The translations under genes and the position numbers were made by a program. Shown here one piece after another: positions 17,236-25,877 of a stretch of DNA of 64,000 nucleotides. The notes below the pieces were generated by a model, which did not search any database, was not told the origin of the DNA, and worked only from the letters and a program-made list of their open reading frames with translations. This DNA comes from Enterovibrio qingdaonensis (GTDB lineage Bacteria > Pseudomonadota > Gammaproteobacteria > Enterobacterales > Vibrionaceae). How positions within the stretch are numbered: position 1 is the stretch's first letter; every line of letters starts with the position of its first letter. The stretch is from the NCBI RefSeq assembly GCF_028683135.1, contig NZ_JAJUBB010000005.1:186001-250000 (forward strand), given 5' to 3'.

Positions 17236-17269
17236 CGGCAAAAACCTCATGGGTTTTTGCCGTTTTTTA
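17236..17269. terminator. Bidirectional terminator between queC and the DUF805 gene
   Basis: The stem CGGCAAAAACC/GGTTTTTGCCG has a short loop and a six-T tail on the plus strand. It separates convergent genes. Confidence 0.9.
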
Positions 17270-17278
17270 TTGCGCTGA

Positions 17279-17638
17279 TTACGCCAATTTCGGATTCATA
17301 CCAAAGTGGTTGGTGCCGTCAGCACCTTTCAAGAAACCACACTCAATTAGCAGCCAAAGCGCACCAATGACGGGAACAAAGCCAATCAGCACCCACCAAC
17401 CACTCTTACTGCGGTCATGAAAGCGTTTAACATAAAGTGCCGTCGCTTCCCAAATACTTAACACTAAGGTCACTGCCAGAATGCCAAAACCCGCCACCGT
17501 TGGCATGTTTGTCGTCATATCAAAGGTCATTGAAAAAGCGACAAAAAGAATGATGTTTTGAATCAGCATCACCAGCGAACCAAGCCAAAATTGTTTACGA
17601 CCGATGCGTCCTTTAAACGAAAATAGTACGTTTTTCAC
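17279..17638 (-). CDS. DUF805-family inner-membrane protein
   Basis: A 119-residue protein with the DUF805 features: an N-terminal FSFKGRIGRKQFWLG, several membrane helices, and the mid-protein LYVKRFHDRSKSGWW motif. The function is not known. I start at GTG 17638, preceded by AGGGATAAC. The longer frame to 17737 adds 33 residues that do not resemble the family. Confidence 0.8.
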   Translation of the reverse strand: MKNVLFSFKGRIGRKQFWLGSLVMLIQNIILFVAFSMTFDMTTNMPTVAGFGILAVTLVLSIWEATALYVKRFHDRSKSGWWVLIGFVPVIGALWLLIECGFLKGADGTNHFGMNPKLA

Positions 17639-17737
17639 TGTTATCCCTGTTTCTAAAGATGGTTGTATTTGCTCCCTTGGACTTGCAATGGTGATTTCTG
17701 TTGAAGCGAAGGAGAGCGATTCAAAATGTATCGCCAA

Positions 17738-18077
17738 CGGGCAAACACTGGCGTGTCCCAGAGGCGGCGAAAATATACCAGCACAGTGTGAAAAATGTCT
17801 TGAAAAACAGATAGTTTAAGAATGGGAATTTTAACAAATTGAACAATTTGCGATAGAGATGAAAGATTGGGAAAAACCTGATGAAGCAGTATCACAATTA
17901 GTTATTATGATCATTGTCAGTACGTGAGTTCAGTGCATGCCGTGCTGTTTTAGGTATCAATTTTTCGTACTCAAAACACGCTACACCTTGCCCAACTGGT
18001 GGCAATTTCTCATTTTTTGAAAGAAGACGGCCAATACGCAGGTTTACTTTAAAAACGAGATAAGGAGGCACGTTTAT
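17738..18077. other. Gap of about 340 bp without a confident gene
   Basis: The gap between the DUF805 gene and the MsrA-like gene is AT-rich. A plus-strand reading frame at about 17690-17819 has four cysteines but no ribosome-binding site, and overlaps the DUF805 leader. A minus-strand frame at 17898-18161 overlaps the msrA start. Neither is supported. AAGGAGG at 18063-18069 is the site for the next gene. Confidence 0.5.
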
Positions 18078-18590
18078 ATGTATATCGCAGTCAGCGGGAC
18101 CTGTTATTGGTGTATGGAAGCCGTCTTTCGCGCATTGAAAGGAGTGAGTCGCGTTGAGCAAGGGTTTGTGAAATCACGTGGGAACAAAGACAGTGAAGCC
18201 GTGTTTTGCTTCGTGGACGTATGTTCTATTTCGCTGAAGGACGTTGTCAGCGTTCATCTTGCCACGCATGCATGTACCGCAAACCACAGCAGCAGGAAAA
18301 AATACCCGAGTGCGATTTACCCTGTATCCGCCAACGACACCAAGCTTGTTACTGCAGCCTTGGAAGACAGTGCTAAAGCGTTTGATTTACCCGTGGTAAC
18401 CGAAGTTCGCCCCTTTGTTGCCTTCTACCCCACTAAACGCGCGCAACAGAATTATTTCTGGCGGCAAACAGAGAAACCTTTTTGCCAAGGGACCATTTTG
18501 CCAAAATTGCAGGCACTCGCATTGAGCCACCCTCACCTGCTAACCGCAAGTGCCATGACGTTCTTACAGGGCACGCTGACAAGCAGATAA
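18078..18590 (+). CDS. Diverged peptide methionine sulfoxide reductase A-like protein
   Basis: A 170-residue protein with remnants of the MsrA fold: GTCYWCMEAVFRALKGVSRVEQGF at residues 7-30 parallels the MsrA GCFWxxEAxF motif with the catalytic cysteine kept at C9. KYPSAIYPVS resembles the QYRSAIY stretch, but the HDPT and TGHAE motifs that follow the active site are poorly preserved. It may be a functional but diverged methionine-S-sulfoxide reductase, or a related protein with altered activity. Strong AAGGAGG precedes the ATG. It converges on the DUF1244 gene. Confidence 0.65.
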   Translation: MYIAVSGTCYWCMEAVFRALKGVSRVEQGFVKSRGNKDSEAVFCFVDVCSISLKDVVSVHLATHACTANHSSRKKYPSAIYPVSANDTKLVTAALEDSAKAFDLPVVTEVRPFVAFYPTKRAQQNYFWRQTEKPFCQGTILPKLQALALSHPHLLTASAMTFLQGTLTSR

Positions 18591-18591
18591 A

Positions 18592-18617
18592 AGAAAAGCA
18601 CCCTAGGGTGCTTTTTA
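18592..18617. terminator. Bidirectional terminator between MsrA-like and DUF1244 genes
   Basis: An AAAAGCACCC/GGGTGCTTTT stem with a minimal loop and flanking A and T runs. Confidence 0.85.
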
Positions 18618-18625
18618 CTTCACGC

Positions 18626-18943
18626 TTACTTGTTTTTTCGCGCTTCCTGACGCGCGTTGTACGCCGCCATTTGCTCATCCGTTGCAGGCGTCTGGTGATT
18701 CGCTTTCCACTCACTGTAAGGCATGCCATAGACACGCTCACGTGCAGCATCATCGCTCACGTCCACACCTAATTTATCGGCTTCTGCTTTGTACCACTTG
18801 CCCAGACAGTTGCGGCAAAAGTCAGCAAGTATCATCAGATCGATGTTCTGCACGTCTTTGTTGTTGTCGAGGTGAGACAGAAAACGACGAAACGTCGCGG
18901 CATCCAGTTGATCTTGTTGTTCTTGCGTCAATTTCTCTGACAT
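18626..18943 (-). CDS. DUF1244-family protein
   Basis: A 105-residue acidic protein that matches DUF1244: ATFRRFLSHLDNNKDVQNIDLMILADFCRNCLGKWY, then GMPYSEWK. The paired cysteine region FCRNC-LGKW is the family core. No biochemical role is known. It is monocistronic, between two hairpins, with AGGA before the ATG. Confidence 0.85.
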   Translation of the reverse strand: MSEKLTQEQQDQLDAATFRRFLSHLDNNKDVQNIDLMILADFCRNCLGKWYKAEADKLGVDVSDDAARERVYGMPYSEWKANHQTPATDEQMAAYNARQEARKNK

Positions 18944-19011
18944 GACTTTATTCCTGTGTTGTTTTTGGTTTACCCGATAACCATACCAGTGGTTGCGAAA
19001 TCCATAAAGAA

Positions 19012-19042
19012 AATGCCAGCCCCTTTTAAGGTGCTGGCATTC
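19012..19042 (-). terminator. Hairpin after the RND permease gene
   Basis: AATGCCAGC and GCTGGCATT form a 9-bp stem between the DUF1244 promoter side and the RND gene end. A plausible terminator of the minus-strand RND operon, though the T tract on that side is weak. Confidence 0.6.
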
Positions 19043-19068
19043 AAATTTATGCGTAATGAAATGCGTTA

Positions 19069-22000
19069 TTACACATCAAAGTCGCCATGACTGTGACGGT
19101 GCGGTTGCATCGCTTTCAACTCCGCATTCAGTTTGGCTTCCACATAACCCGGCGATTTCGTTTTCACCGATAGCAGACGGTACATCGCAGGGATCACGAT
19201 GAGCGTTACCGCTGTCGCAAATGACATACCCGCAAAAATCACGGTACCTACAGCCACACGGCTTTCGAAACCAGCACCTGTCGATACAATCAACGGAATC
19301 GCGCCAATGATGGTAGTAAATGCCGTCATCATGATTGGACGAAGACGACGCACAGACGCATCAATGATCGCTTGTTCAAACGCCACACCGCGGTCACGAA
19401 GCTGGTTAGCAAATTCGACAATCAAGATACCGTTCTTGGTCACCATACCTATCAGCATGATCATACCGATCTGCGAGTAGATATTCAGACCCAGCTCCGC
19501 AAATTTCAGACCGACCAAGCCACCAAAAATACCCATAGGGACGGTTAACATAACAACCAATGGGTTGATGAAGCTTTCAAACTGAGCGGCAAGAACAAGG
19601 TATGCCACAAGCAACGCCAATCCAAAGACCACCAGCATGCTGCTTTGGTTGTCTTTAAACTCCGCTGACTCACCCGCATAACTAATGGTGATATCAGAAG
19701 GCAGAAGCTCAATCGCTTTGGCATCCAAGAAGGTCAAGGCATCACCCAAGGTGTAGCCATCGCCCAAATTCGCTTTCAGCGTGATCGCTTTTTGCTTGTT
19801 GAAGTGACGAAGCATTTGCGCTGACGCAACTTCTTCCACTTCCGCCAAGGTATCTAAACTCACCAGATCACCCGTTCGGGTGCGCATGTAAATCTGGCTC
19901 AGGTCGTCTTTGCTGCTAAAGCGGGATTCGTCACCACGCAGGTAAACGTCGAACTCTTCACCACGATCAACAAACGTGGTTTCCGTACTGCCACCCAGCA
20001 TGATTTCCATGGTGTTCGACACTTCGTCCACGCTGATACCCAGTTCAGCCGCACGTTTACGGTCGATTTTCACCACCAGCTCAGGCGTGGTTTCTGCATA
20101 ATCCAGATCTGCGCCACGGAGAATCGGGCTGGCTTTCGCTTCATCCAGCAACAACTGCGCCCACTTGTTCAGCTCTTGGTAATCTGGACCACCAAGAACA
20201 AACTGAACAGGCTCACTCGAACCACCACGGAAACCCGGAATAAAGGCGCGAACGAAGATGTCAGGGATACCTGCCAGTGCCGTTTGAACGCGGCCAAGTA
20301 CATAGCCGGCTGTCACATCACGGTTGTCCCAATCTTCCAGCTGCATGATCACAAAACCAGTCTGATCACCAGCCATACCGCCAAACGCGGGAGCCTGCAA
20401 ACTGATTGACGTCAGCAGCCCTTCATCAACCAATGGCAGAAGACGACGCTCAACTTCTTCCATGTTACCAACCATACGGTTGTAAGCAGTACCTTCCGCG
20501 CCTTTCACAAAGGCCATCAGCACACCGCGGTCTTCTTGAGGCACCAGTTCAGCCGGCAATGCTTTCATCAACGCAAAGCTACCGCCAATACACGCAACAA
20601 TCACCAATGGTGCCGCGAAACGCGCTTTGACCGAGAAGCTCACCACTTTGCGGTAACCGTTCTCTAGGTATTCGAACAAGCTGTCAACCATACGGTTGAA
20701 TGCGCCGCGCTTCACGTTCGCTTTAAGGATCTTACTACCAAGAACCGGCGTCAGAGTGAGTGCAACCACGGATGAGAAGATCACTGCCATTGCCAGCAAT
20801 ACCGCGAACTCGGTAAACATCTTGCCGACCATGCCATCCATAAAGGAGATTGGCAGGAATACCATCACCAGTACGGCGGTTGTTGCCACAACGGCAAAAC
20901 CTACTTCGCGGGTACCGTTAAACGCAGCCACCAGCGGCGTATCGCCTTTCTCAAGGTGGTGGAACATGTTCTCGACGACCACGATGGCATCATCCACCAC
21001 CAGACCGATAGCCAGAATCAATGCCATCAGGGTCAAAAGGTTAATCGAGAAGCCTAAGAAGTACGCCGCGATAAATGCCGAGATCAGAGAAACTGGCACA
21101 GTGACCGCAGGGATCAGTGTCGCACGCGCCTGACCGATAAAGATGTAGAGGATCAGGACAACCAAACCACCTGTCACGAACAGCGTGCTGTATACCTCAG
21201 CAATTGAGCGTTCGATGAACACGGTAGAATCATAGTCCACCCAAAGACTGGTACCGACTGGCAGGAACGGCTGCATTTCATCAACCAACTCACGCACGCC
21301 GACAGCAACATCCAATGGGTTCGCATCAGACTGAGGCACAATGCCCAAACTCAGGTTGTTGATGCCATTGTTCTTGTACGTCGCATTTTCATTCTGCGAA
21401 CCTACGTAAACGTCAGCAACGTCTTTCAGGTAGATTGGGCTGCCATCGCTCGCTGTGCGCACAACGAGGTAACCAAAATCTTCAGGCGTTTGGTACAAAC
21501 GCTCGGTTCGAACCGTCATCTTGGTGATGTCGTTACGGATTTCACCGCCCGGACTTTCCAAGTTTTCGCTGCGTAGTGCCGCAGTAATGTCTTGCGTGGT
21601 AACACCGCGACCTGCCATCGAAATCGGGTCTAAACGCACATACATCACTTTATAAAGTGCACCGTATAGTTCGACCGAACTCACGCCATTTAATAGACCG
21701 AACTTATCTTCCAGCACGCGTTGCGCGTACTCGGTCATCTGGGTCCGGTCCATTTCCGATGAAGCAAGGTTGATATAAATGGAGGCTTCACCCGAACCGT
21801 TCGATTTAGACACGATAGGTTCATTGGCTTCGTCAGGTAAGCGACGCTGTGCACGCGCTACCGCGTCACGCACATCACTCACGCCTTCCGTCAAATCCCA
21901 ATCAATGTTGAATTCCACGGTAATGCGTGACATGCCATTGCGGCTCACCGAGGTGATTTCTTCAATACCGCTGATACCGGAAAGCTCATCTTCCAAAACC

Positions 22001-22194
22001 TGTGTGATTTGGCTTTCCATGATGCTGGCAGAGGCACCGGAATAAATGGTCAGTACTGACACCACCGGGCTGTCGATATCTGGGTATTCACGTACCGCCA
22101 ACTTACTGAACGACACGATACCAAAGACAATCAACAGCAAGCTCAGAACGATTGCGACTACAGGTCGCTTAACGGAGACATCCGAGAGCCACAT
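19069..22194 (-). CDS. RND efflux pump inner-membrane permease (HAE1/AcrB-like)
   Basis: A 1041-residue RND permease. It starts MWLSDVSVKRPVVAIVLSLLL, a typical first helix; the fourth-helix proton-relay motif GLVVDDAIVVVENM, with two acidic residues, is clear, as are the duplicated halves with two large periplasmic loops. It uses the proton gradient to export drugs or toxic metabolites through an outer-membrane partner. Its ATG follows the MFP stop as TAAATG. A TolC-type gene is not in the window, so a shared one elsewhere is likely. Substrates cannot be read from sequence. Confidence 0.92.
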   Translation of the reverse strand: MWLSDVSVKRPVVAIVLSLLLIVFGIVSFSKLAVREYPDIDSPVVSVLTIYSGASASIMESQITQVLEDELSGISGIEEITSVSRNGMSRITVEFNIDWDLTEGVSDVRDAVARAQRRLPDEANEPIVSKSNGSGEASIYINLASSEMDRTQMTEYAQRVLEDKFGLLNGVSSVELYGALYKVMYVRLDPISMAGRGVTTQDITAALRSENLESPGGEIRNDITKMTVRTERLYQTPEDFGYLVVRTASDGSPIYLKDVADVYVGSQNENATYKNNGINNLSLGIVPQSDANPLDVAVGVRELVDEMQPFLPVGTSLWVDYDSTVFIERSIAEVYSTLFVTGGLVVLILYIFIGQARATLIPAVTVPVSLISAFIAAYFLGFSINLLTLMALILAIGLVVDDAIVVVENMFHHLEKGDTPLVAAFNGTREVGFAVVATTAVLVMVFLPISFMDGMVGKMFTEFAVLLAMAVIFSSVVALTLTPVLGSKILKANVKRGAFNRMVDSLFEYLENGYRKVVSFSVKARFAAPLVIVACIGGSFALMKALPAELVPQEDRGVLMAFVKGAEGTAYNRMVGNMEEVERRLLPLVDEGLLTSISLQAPAFGGMAGDQTGFVIMQLEDWDNRDVTAGYVLGRVQTALAGIPDIFVRAFIPGFRGGSSEPVQFVLGGPDYQELNKWAQLLLDEAKASPILRGADLDYAETTPELVVKIDRKRAAELGISVDEVSNTMEIMLGGSTETTFVDRGEEFDVYLRGDESRFSSKDDLSQIYMRTRTGDLVSLDTLAEVEEVASAQMLRHFNKQKAITLKANLGDGYTLGDALTFLDAKAIELLPSDITISYAGESAEFKDNQSSMLVVFGLALLVAYLVLAAQFESFINPLVVMLTVPMGIFGGLVGLKFAELGLNIYSQIGMIMLIGMVTKNGILIVEFANQLRDRGVAFEQAIIDASVRRLRPIMMTAFTTIIGAIPLIVSTGAGFESRVAVGTVIFAGMSFATAVTLIVIPAMYRLLSVKTKSPGYVEAKLNAELKAMQPHRHSHGDFDV

Positions 22195-23265
22195 TTATTT
22201 GCCCTCGCCCTTGGCTGCGGTCAAATCGTTCACTTTGGTGCCATCACGCATGCTTACCAAGCCTTGAACGACAATGCGATCGCCAAGATTTAGGCCACTT
22301 TCGACAGTAACGCTGTTTTCTACACGGGCACCAAGCTTCACTTCGGTGCGATGTGCAGTACCCGTATCATCGACACGGTAGACAAAGCGTTTAGTACCTG
22401 AGTATTCGATAGCCTGAACAGGAATAATGGCATTCACCTGCGGTTCAAACGCCAGAGTTGCTTCCATCATCATGCCTGGACGCAGCAGACGCTCTTGGTT
22501 ATCGATGTTGATGCGAGCACGAAGATTCAACGAGTCGTTGTTCACGCGAGAATCAACGGCAGACAATTCACCTTCAAAGCGTTTCCCTTTCCATGCCTTT
22601 GACTTGGCGGATACGTCGATATCCTTGTTCAATTCACTCATGTATTGCTCTGGCACGTTAACGTCCAGTTGCATTAAAGAGAGATCATCAAGGTTAACCA
22701 GTGCTTCACCCGCTGACACCAGTTGTCCACGGGTAATATCTACAAGCCCTACAGTACCTGCAAATGGCGCAGTAATGCTGTGATCATCAAGATCCGCTTT
22801 TGCAGCATCCAGACGCGCTTTAGCAATATCAACGCTTGTCTGTTGGGCATCCAACTCCGTTTTGGTCAACGCACCGCGTTTATGGAGCTTGGTAAACTCA
22901 CTCAATTTACGTTGTTCATCTTTATAGAAGGCTTGCGCTTCAGAAACTGAAGCCTGAGATTTGGCTGAATCCAACGTAAAGAGTGTTGCGCCCTCTTCGA
23001 CACGCTGCCCGGCTTTCACCAGAACAGACGCAATCTTGCCACCCAGCTCAGGGGCAATGACAACGGAGTTTTCGGATTTCAGGTTACCAATCAAAGAAAG
23101 GCTACGAGCCACAGGGTGCTCTTGGACTTGTGCAGTTGCGACAGCAATCGCTGGACGCGCACGATTTGGTGCAGGTTGATCTGCTGCTTCTGGTTTACCC
23201 TGCCAAGCAAAATAGCCGGCGGTGCCAAGTACAACAACTGCTGTGAAAAGGACTTTGTTCTTCAT
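22195..23265 (-). CDS. RND efflux membrane-fusion (periplasmic adaptor) protein
   Basis: A 356-residue HlyD-like adaptor with an N-terminal membrane anchor (KNKVLFTAVVVLGTAGYFAW). A lipoyl half-motif ELGGKIASVLVKAGQRVEEG near residue 80, a coiled-coil hairpin (about 105-160), and a second lipoyl half ITAPFAGTVG follow. It links the permease to an outer-membrane channel. The start at 23265 is chosen for the anchor; the frame from 23286 has no better site. It precedes the permease with tight coupling. Confidence 0.9.
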   Translation of the reverse strand: MKNKVLFTAVVVLGTAGYFAWQGKPEAADQPAPNRARPAIAVATAQVQEHPVARSLSLIGNLKSENSVVIAPELGGKIASVLVKAGQRVEEGATLFTLDSAKSQASVSEAQAFYKDEQRKLSEFTKLHKRGALTKTELDAQQTSVDIAKARLDAAKADLDDHSITAPFAGTVGLVDITRGQLVSAGEALVNLDDLSLMQLDVNVPEQYMSELNKDIDVSAKSKAWKGKRFEGELSAVDSRVNNDSLNLRARINIDNQERLLRPGMMMEATLAFEPQVNAIIPVQAIEYSGTKRFVYRVDDTGTAHRTEVKLGARVENSVTVESGLNLGDRIVVQGLVSMRDGTKVNDLTAAKGEGK

Positions 23266-23504
23266 TGTGATAACCGTATATGACAACTGGCGATAGTCTA
23301 CTCTATGCCTATCTCACGTGCGGTAAAGAAATGTAAATCTAGAAAAAGAAATCCCCCGCAGATGACTTAGACCCAACCGCTGATAATTACTCAAATTTCA
23401 CGCAATTTGATTGCCTTCTATCAACAAAAATTCATTTCCTCCGTACGTAAAATGCGCTAACGCCGAAAAAAACAGCAAACGCACGGCATTTTCAAGAAAA
23501 GTAC

Positions 23505-23532
23505 TTTACAGTCCCTCTTCGTTTGATAATAT
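23505..23532 (+). promoter_or_regulatory. Promoter of the tRNA-Tyr array
   Basis: TTTACA at 23505-23510 and TAATAT at 23527-23532 are 16 bp apart, and the following GCGCCCCGC is a GC-rich discriminator typical of stringently controlled stable-RNA promoters. It lies 17 bp before the first tRNA. Confidence 0.65.
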
Positions 23533-23548
23533 GCGCCCCGCACAGCGT

Positions 23549-23633
23549 GGTGGGATTCCCGAGTGGCCAAAGGGATCAGACTGTAAATCTGACGGCTCCG
23601 CCTTCGAAGGTTCGAATCCTTCTCCCACCACCA
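23549..23633 (+). tRNA. tRNA-Tyr (GTA), copy 1
   Basis: An 85-nt class II tRNA starting GGTGGGATTCCCGAG and ending CCCACCACCA, with CCA encoded. The anticodon GTA sits in GACTGTAAATC; a long variable arm (GACGGCTCCGCCTTC) and the TTCGAATCC T-loop are clear. Confidence 0.98.
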
Positions 23634-23700
23634 TTTACTGCGCTTCATGGCGATGTTCGTTTCGATTTCCGCGGTGCAGCAGACAATTAGAATAACTCGT

Positions 23701-23785
23701 GGTGGGATTCCCGAGTGGCCAAAGGGATCAGACTGTAAATCTGACGGCTCCGCCTTCGAAGGTTCGAATCCTTCTCCCACCACCA
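23701..23785 (+). tRNA. tRNA-Tyr (GTA), copy 2
   Basis: Same sequence as copy 1, with CCA encoded. The 67-nt spacer after copy 1 resembles the later spacers, especially its last 25 nt. Confidence 0.98.
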
Positions 23786-23850
23786 TCTTTTAGCTTCGCG
23801 GCGATGTTCGTTTGATTTCCGCAGCGCAGCAGACAATTAGAATAACTCGT

Positions 23851-23935
23851 GGTGGGATTCCCGAGTGGCCAAAGGGATCAGACTGTAAATCTGACGGCTC
23901 CGCCTTCGAAGGTTCGAATCCTTCTCCCACCACCA
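23851..23935 (+). tRNA. tRNA-Tyr (GTA), copy 3
   Basis: Identical to copies 1 and 2. It starts exactly 150 bp after copy 2, so tRNA and 65-nt spacer are one repeat unit. Confidence 0.98.
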
Positions 23936-24000
23936 TCTTTTAGCTTCGTGGCGATGTTCATTTGATTTTCGCGGCGCAGCAGACAATTAGAATAACTCGT

Positions 24001-24085
24001 GGTGGGATTCCCGAGTGGCCAAAGGGATCAGACTGTAAATCTGACGGCTCCGCCTTCGAAGGTTCGAATCCTTCTCCCACCACCA
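24001..24085 (+). tRNA. tRNA-Tyr (GTA), copy 4
   Basis: Identical to the others, 150 bp after copy 3; it is the last gene of the array and is followed at once by a terminator. Confidence 0.98.
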
Positions 24086-24090
24086 TCATT

Positions 24091-24121
24091 AAAAAAGCCA
24101 GCTCATCGAGCTGGCTTTTTG
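24091..24121. terminator. Terminator after the tRNA array (bidirectional)
   Basis: AAAAAGCCAGCTC/GAGCTGGCTTTTT with a 3-nt loop. It can also end the convergent glutathionyl-hydroquinone reductase gene. Confidence 0.93.
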
Positions 24122-24133
24122 CTTTCCTGACAA

Positions 24134-25096
24134 TTAAACACTTTCGCGACCATGTGGCGTTGTTAAATCCTGCTCTGGCCCTTTCGGCACAACACGTGTT
24201 GGGTTGATGTTGGCATGGCTGTAGTAGTAGTGACGTTTGATGTGGTGCATATCCACTGTCTCTGCCACACCCGCAACCTGATACAACTCTTTTAGATAAC
24301 CAAAGATGTGCTCATACTGGGCAATCTGCTGACGGTTACATTTGAAGTGCCCCACGTAAACCGGGTCAAAACGCGCCAATGTAGTGAAGATTCGCCAATC
24401 TGCTTCTGTGATTTGATCGCCAGCCAGATAACGACTGGTTGCCAGATGCGCGTCCACTTTGTCCAATGCCGCGAATAGATTATCGAACGCATCTTCATAC
24501 GCCTCCTGCGTCGTCGCAAAACCGCAGCGATAAACGCCATTGTTGATGTTTGGATAGACATAATCGTTCCAATCATCAATCAATCCGCGTGATGCTTCTG
24601 GATAGAAATCGTCCGTGTTACCTGTCACCTCGTTGAACGCAGTATTGAACATGCGGATGATTTCAGACGATTCGTTGCTGACTATGGTTTCCGTTTGTTT
24701 ATCCCACAGCACAGGCACGGTTACACGTCCGGTGTAATCAGTTTTCGCTTTGGTGTACACCTGATGCATGTAGTTAAAACTGTAAAGCGACTCTGGCTCA
24801 TCAAACTGCCAGCCTTTTTCCATCATGTCAGGGCTGACTACAGAGACAGTAATGTGCCCTTCAAGGCCTTTCAGTTTACGGAAAATTAGCGTCCGGTGTG
24901 CCCATGGGCATGCCAGAGACACATAAAGGTGATAACGGCCGGATTCTGCTTTAAAGCCACTTTCTCCCGTTGGCCCCGCTTCGCCTGTTGCCGTAACCCA
25001 GGAGCGAAACCCCGCATCCTCTCGCACGAATTTACCACCCGATGATTTCGTGTCATACCAGACGTCATGCCATACACCGTCGACTAATTTACCCAT
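24134..25096 (-). CDS. yqjG: Glutathionyl-hydroquinone reductase (Xi-class GST)
   Basis: A 320-residue protein of the YqjG/Xi-class glutathione transferases (E. coli YqjG 328). The nucleophilic cysteine is in the SLACPWAHRTLIFRKLKGL motif, and the C-terminal helical domain includes LAGDQITEADWRIF. It reduces glutathionyl-hydroquinones using glutathione. The start at 25096 has AAGGAG upstream. Monocistronic. Confidence 0.92.
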   Translation of the reverse strand: MGKLVDGVWHDVWYDTKSSGGKFVREDAGFRSWVTATGEAGPTGESGFKAESGRYHLYVSLACPWAHRTLIFRKLKGLEGHITVSVVSPDMMEKGWQFDEPESLYSFNYMHQVYTKAKTDYTGRVTVPVLWDKQTETIVSNESSEIIRMFNTAFNEVTGNTDDFYPEASRGLIDDWNDYVYPNINNGVYRCGFATTQEAYEDAFDNLFAALDKVDAHLATSRYLAGDQITEADWRIFTTLARFDPVYVGHFKCNRQQIAQYEHIFGYLKELYQVAGVAETVDMHHIKRHYYYSHANINPTRVVPKGPEQDLTTPHGRESV

Positions 25097-25201
25097 CTCT
25101 CATCTCCTTTGCGTCAATGAGATAAGTATATATTTCGTCGTTAATGAAGTCGGCAGAAGGGATTTGTCAGTGTCGTTCGAAAAATTCGAAGAAGAGAAGC
25201 T

Positions 25202-25226
25202 ACACGCCCTGCTTCAGGGCGTGTTT
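25202..25226 (-). terminator. Hairpin between yqjG and the lipoprotein gene
   Basis: A perfect 10-bp stem ACACGCCCTG/CAGGGCGTGT with a CTT loop lies just after the lipoprotein stop on the minus strand. There is no clear T run on that side. Confidence 0.6.
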
Positions 25227-25234
25227 AACGAAGG

Positions 25235-25666
25235 TTAGGACTTACCGCCCAACATATAGATGTTATAGGTGACATCGAAAGACGCACTGCCGTCAGGGAA
25301 GGTTTCATGGATCTTGATTTCATCCCCTTCGATCGCAAAACGAATCGTCGGATCCTGAGCTTGATCTCGCCAACGCCCCTCTTGCCCTTGAGACCAAATT
25401 GCGCGCGTCTTATCAACTTTGCAGCGGTAATACCATTTCTTGCCATCATCCGGACGTTTATAAGAAATGTGGAAAATATTCAGCTCTGTTTCGGGCTCAA
25501 CCACCGTCTTATCAATACTCATTATTGACGGGCTTTTCCCTTTAATCGCAGCAAGACTCGCCTTACAAATTTGTTCTTGTGTGAAGTCCCCGTATTCGCT
25601 GCATCCAAACAAAGCAAAAGGCGCAAGAATTACGGTCAGGGATTTCATTAGCGTACACAGTTTCAT
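25235..25666 (-). CDS. Hypothetical lipoprotein
   Basis: A 143-residue protein with a type II signal peptide (SLTVILAPFALFGC, lipobox LFGC; cysteine at residue 22). The remainder is a soluble domain with conserved-looking aromatic and cysteine residues (GKKWYYRCKVDKTRAIW, and C34). I recognise no domain. GGAGG lies upstream of the ATG at 25666. It stands alone. Confidence 0.72.
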   Translation of the reverse strand: MKLCTLMKSLTVILAPFALFGCSEYGDFTQEQICKASLAAIKGKSPSIMSIDKTVVEPETELNIFHISYKRPDDGKKWYYRCKVDKTRAIWSQGQEGRWRDQAQDPTIRFAIEGDEIKIHETFPDGSASFDVTYNIYMLGGKS

Positions 25667-25877
25667 TTAAACGCCTCCGTCCAATTCACACATTCTAAGT
25701 AAGACATTGAGTGCCAAATACATTCTTTAGTGAAAGCATAGTTGCAAAGATGAGACTTCGCCGCATTATCAAAACACACGGACTCAGCAACACCTTGTTA
25801 TTGTTCAGCTAAACAAAGTAATTTTAGATACACTATCCCTACTCAATGCATTCAAACCCAAAGAGAAGTTAGTCAGC

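Larger units (their letters stand above)
23634..24000 (+). repeat. Near-identical spacers of the tRNA-Tyr array
   Basis: Spacers at 23634-23700, 23786-23850 and 23936-24000 share CGATGTTC, the TTGATTT-CGC segment, and an identical 3' part ending AGACAATTAGAATAACTCGT. The second and third differ at only a few positions. This indicates recent duplication or gene conversion. They include no promoter-like motif, so the array is likely one transcript. Confidence 0.9.

Noticed and set aside
17690-17819. Small cysteine-containing frame opposite the DUF805 leader
   Set aside because: No ribosome-binding site and no recognisable domain; overlaps the 5' region of another gene. Possible but unsupported.
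17898-18161. Minus-strand 87-codon frame
   Set aside because: Overlaps the start of the msrA-like gene and resembles no family.
23411-24207. Protein frames over the tRNA-Tyr array in both directions
   Set aside because: Their repeated peptide (GGIPEWPKGSDCKSDG) is simply translated tRNA sequence.
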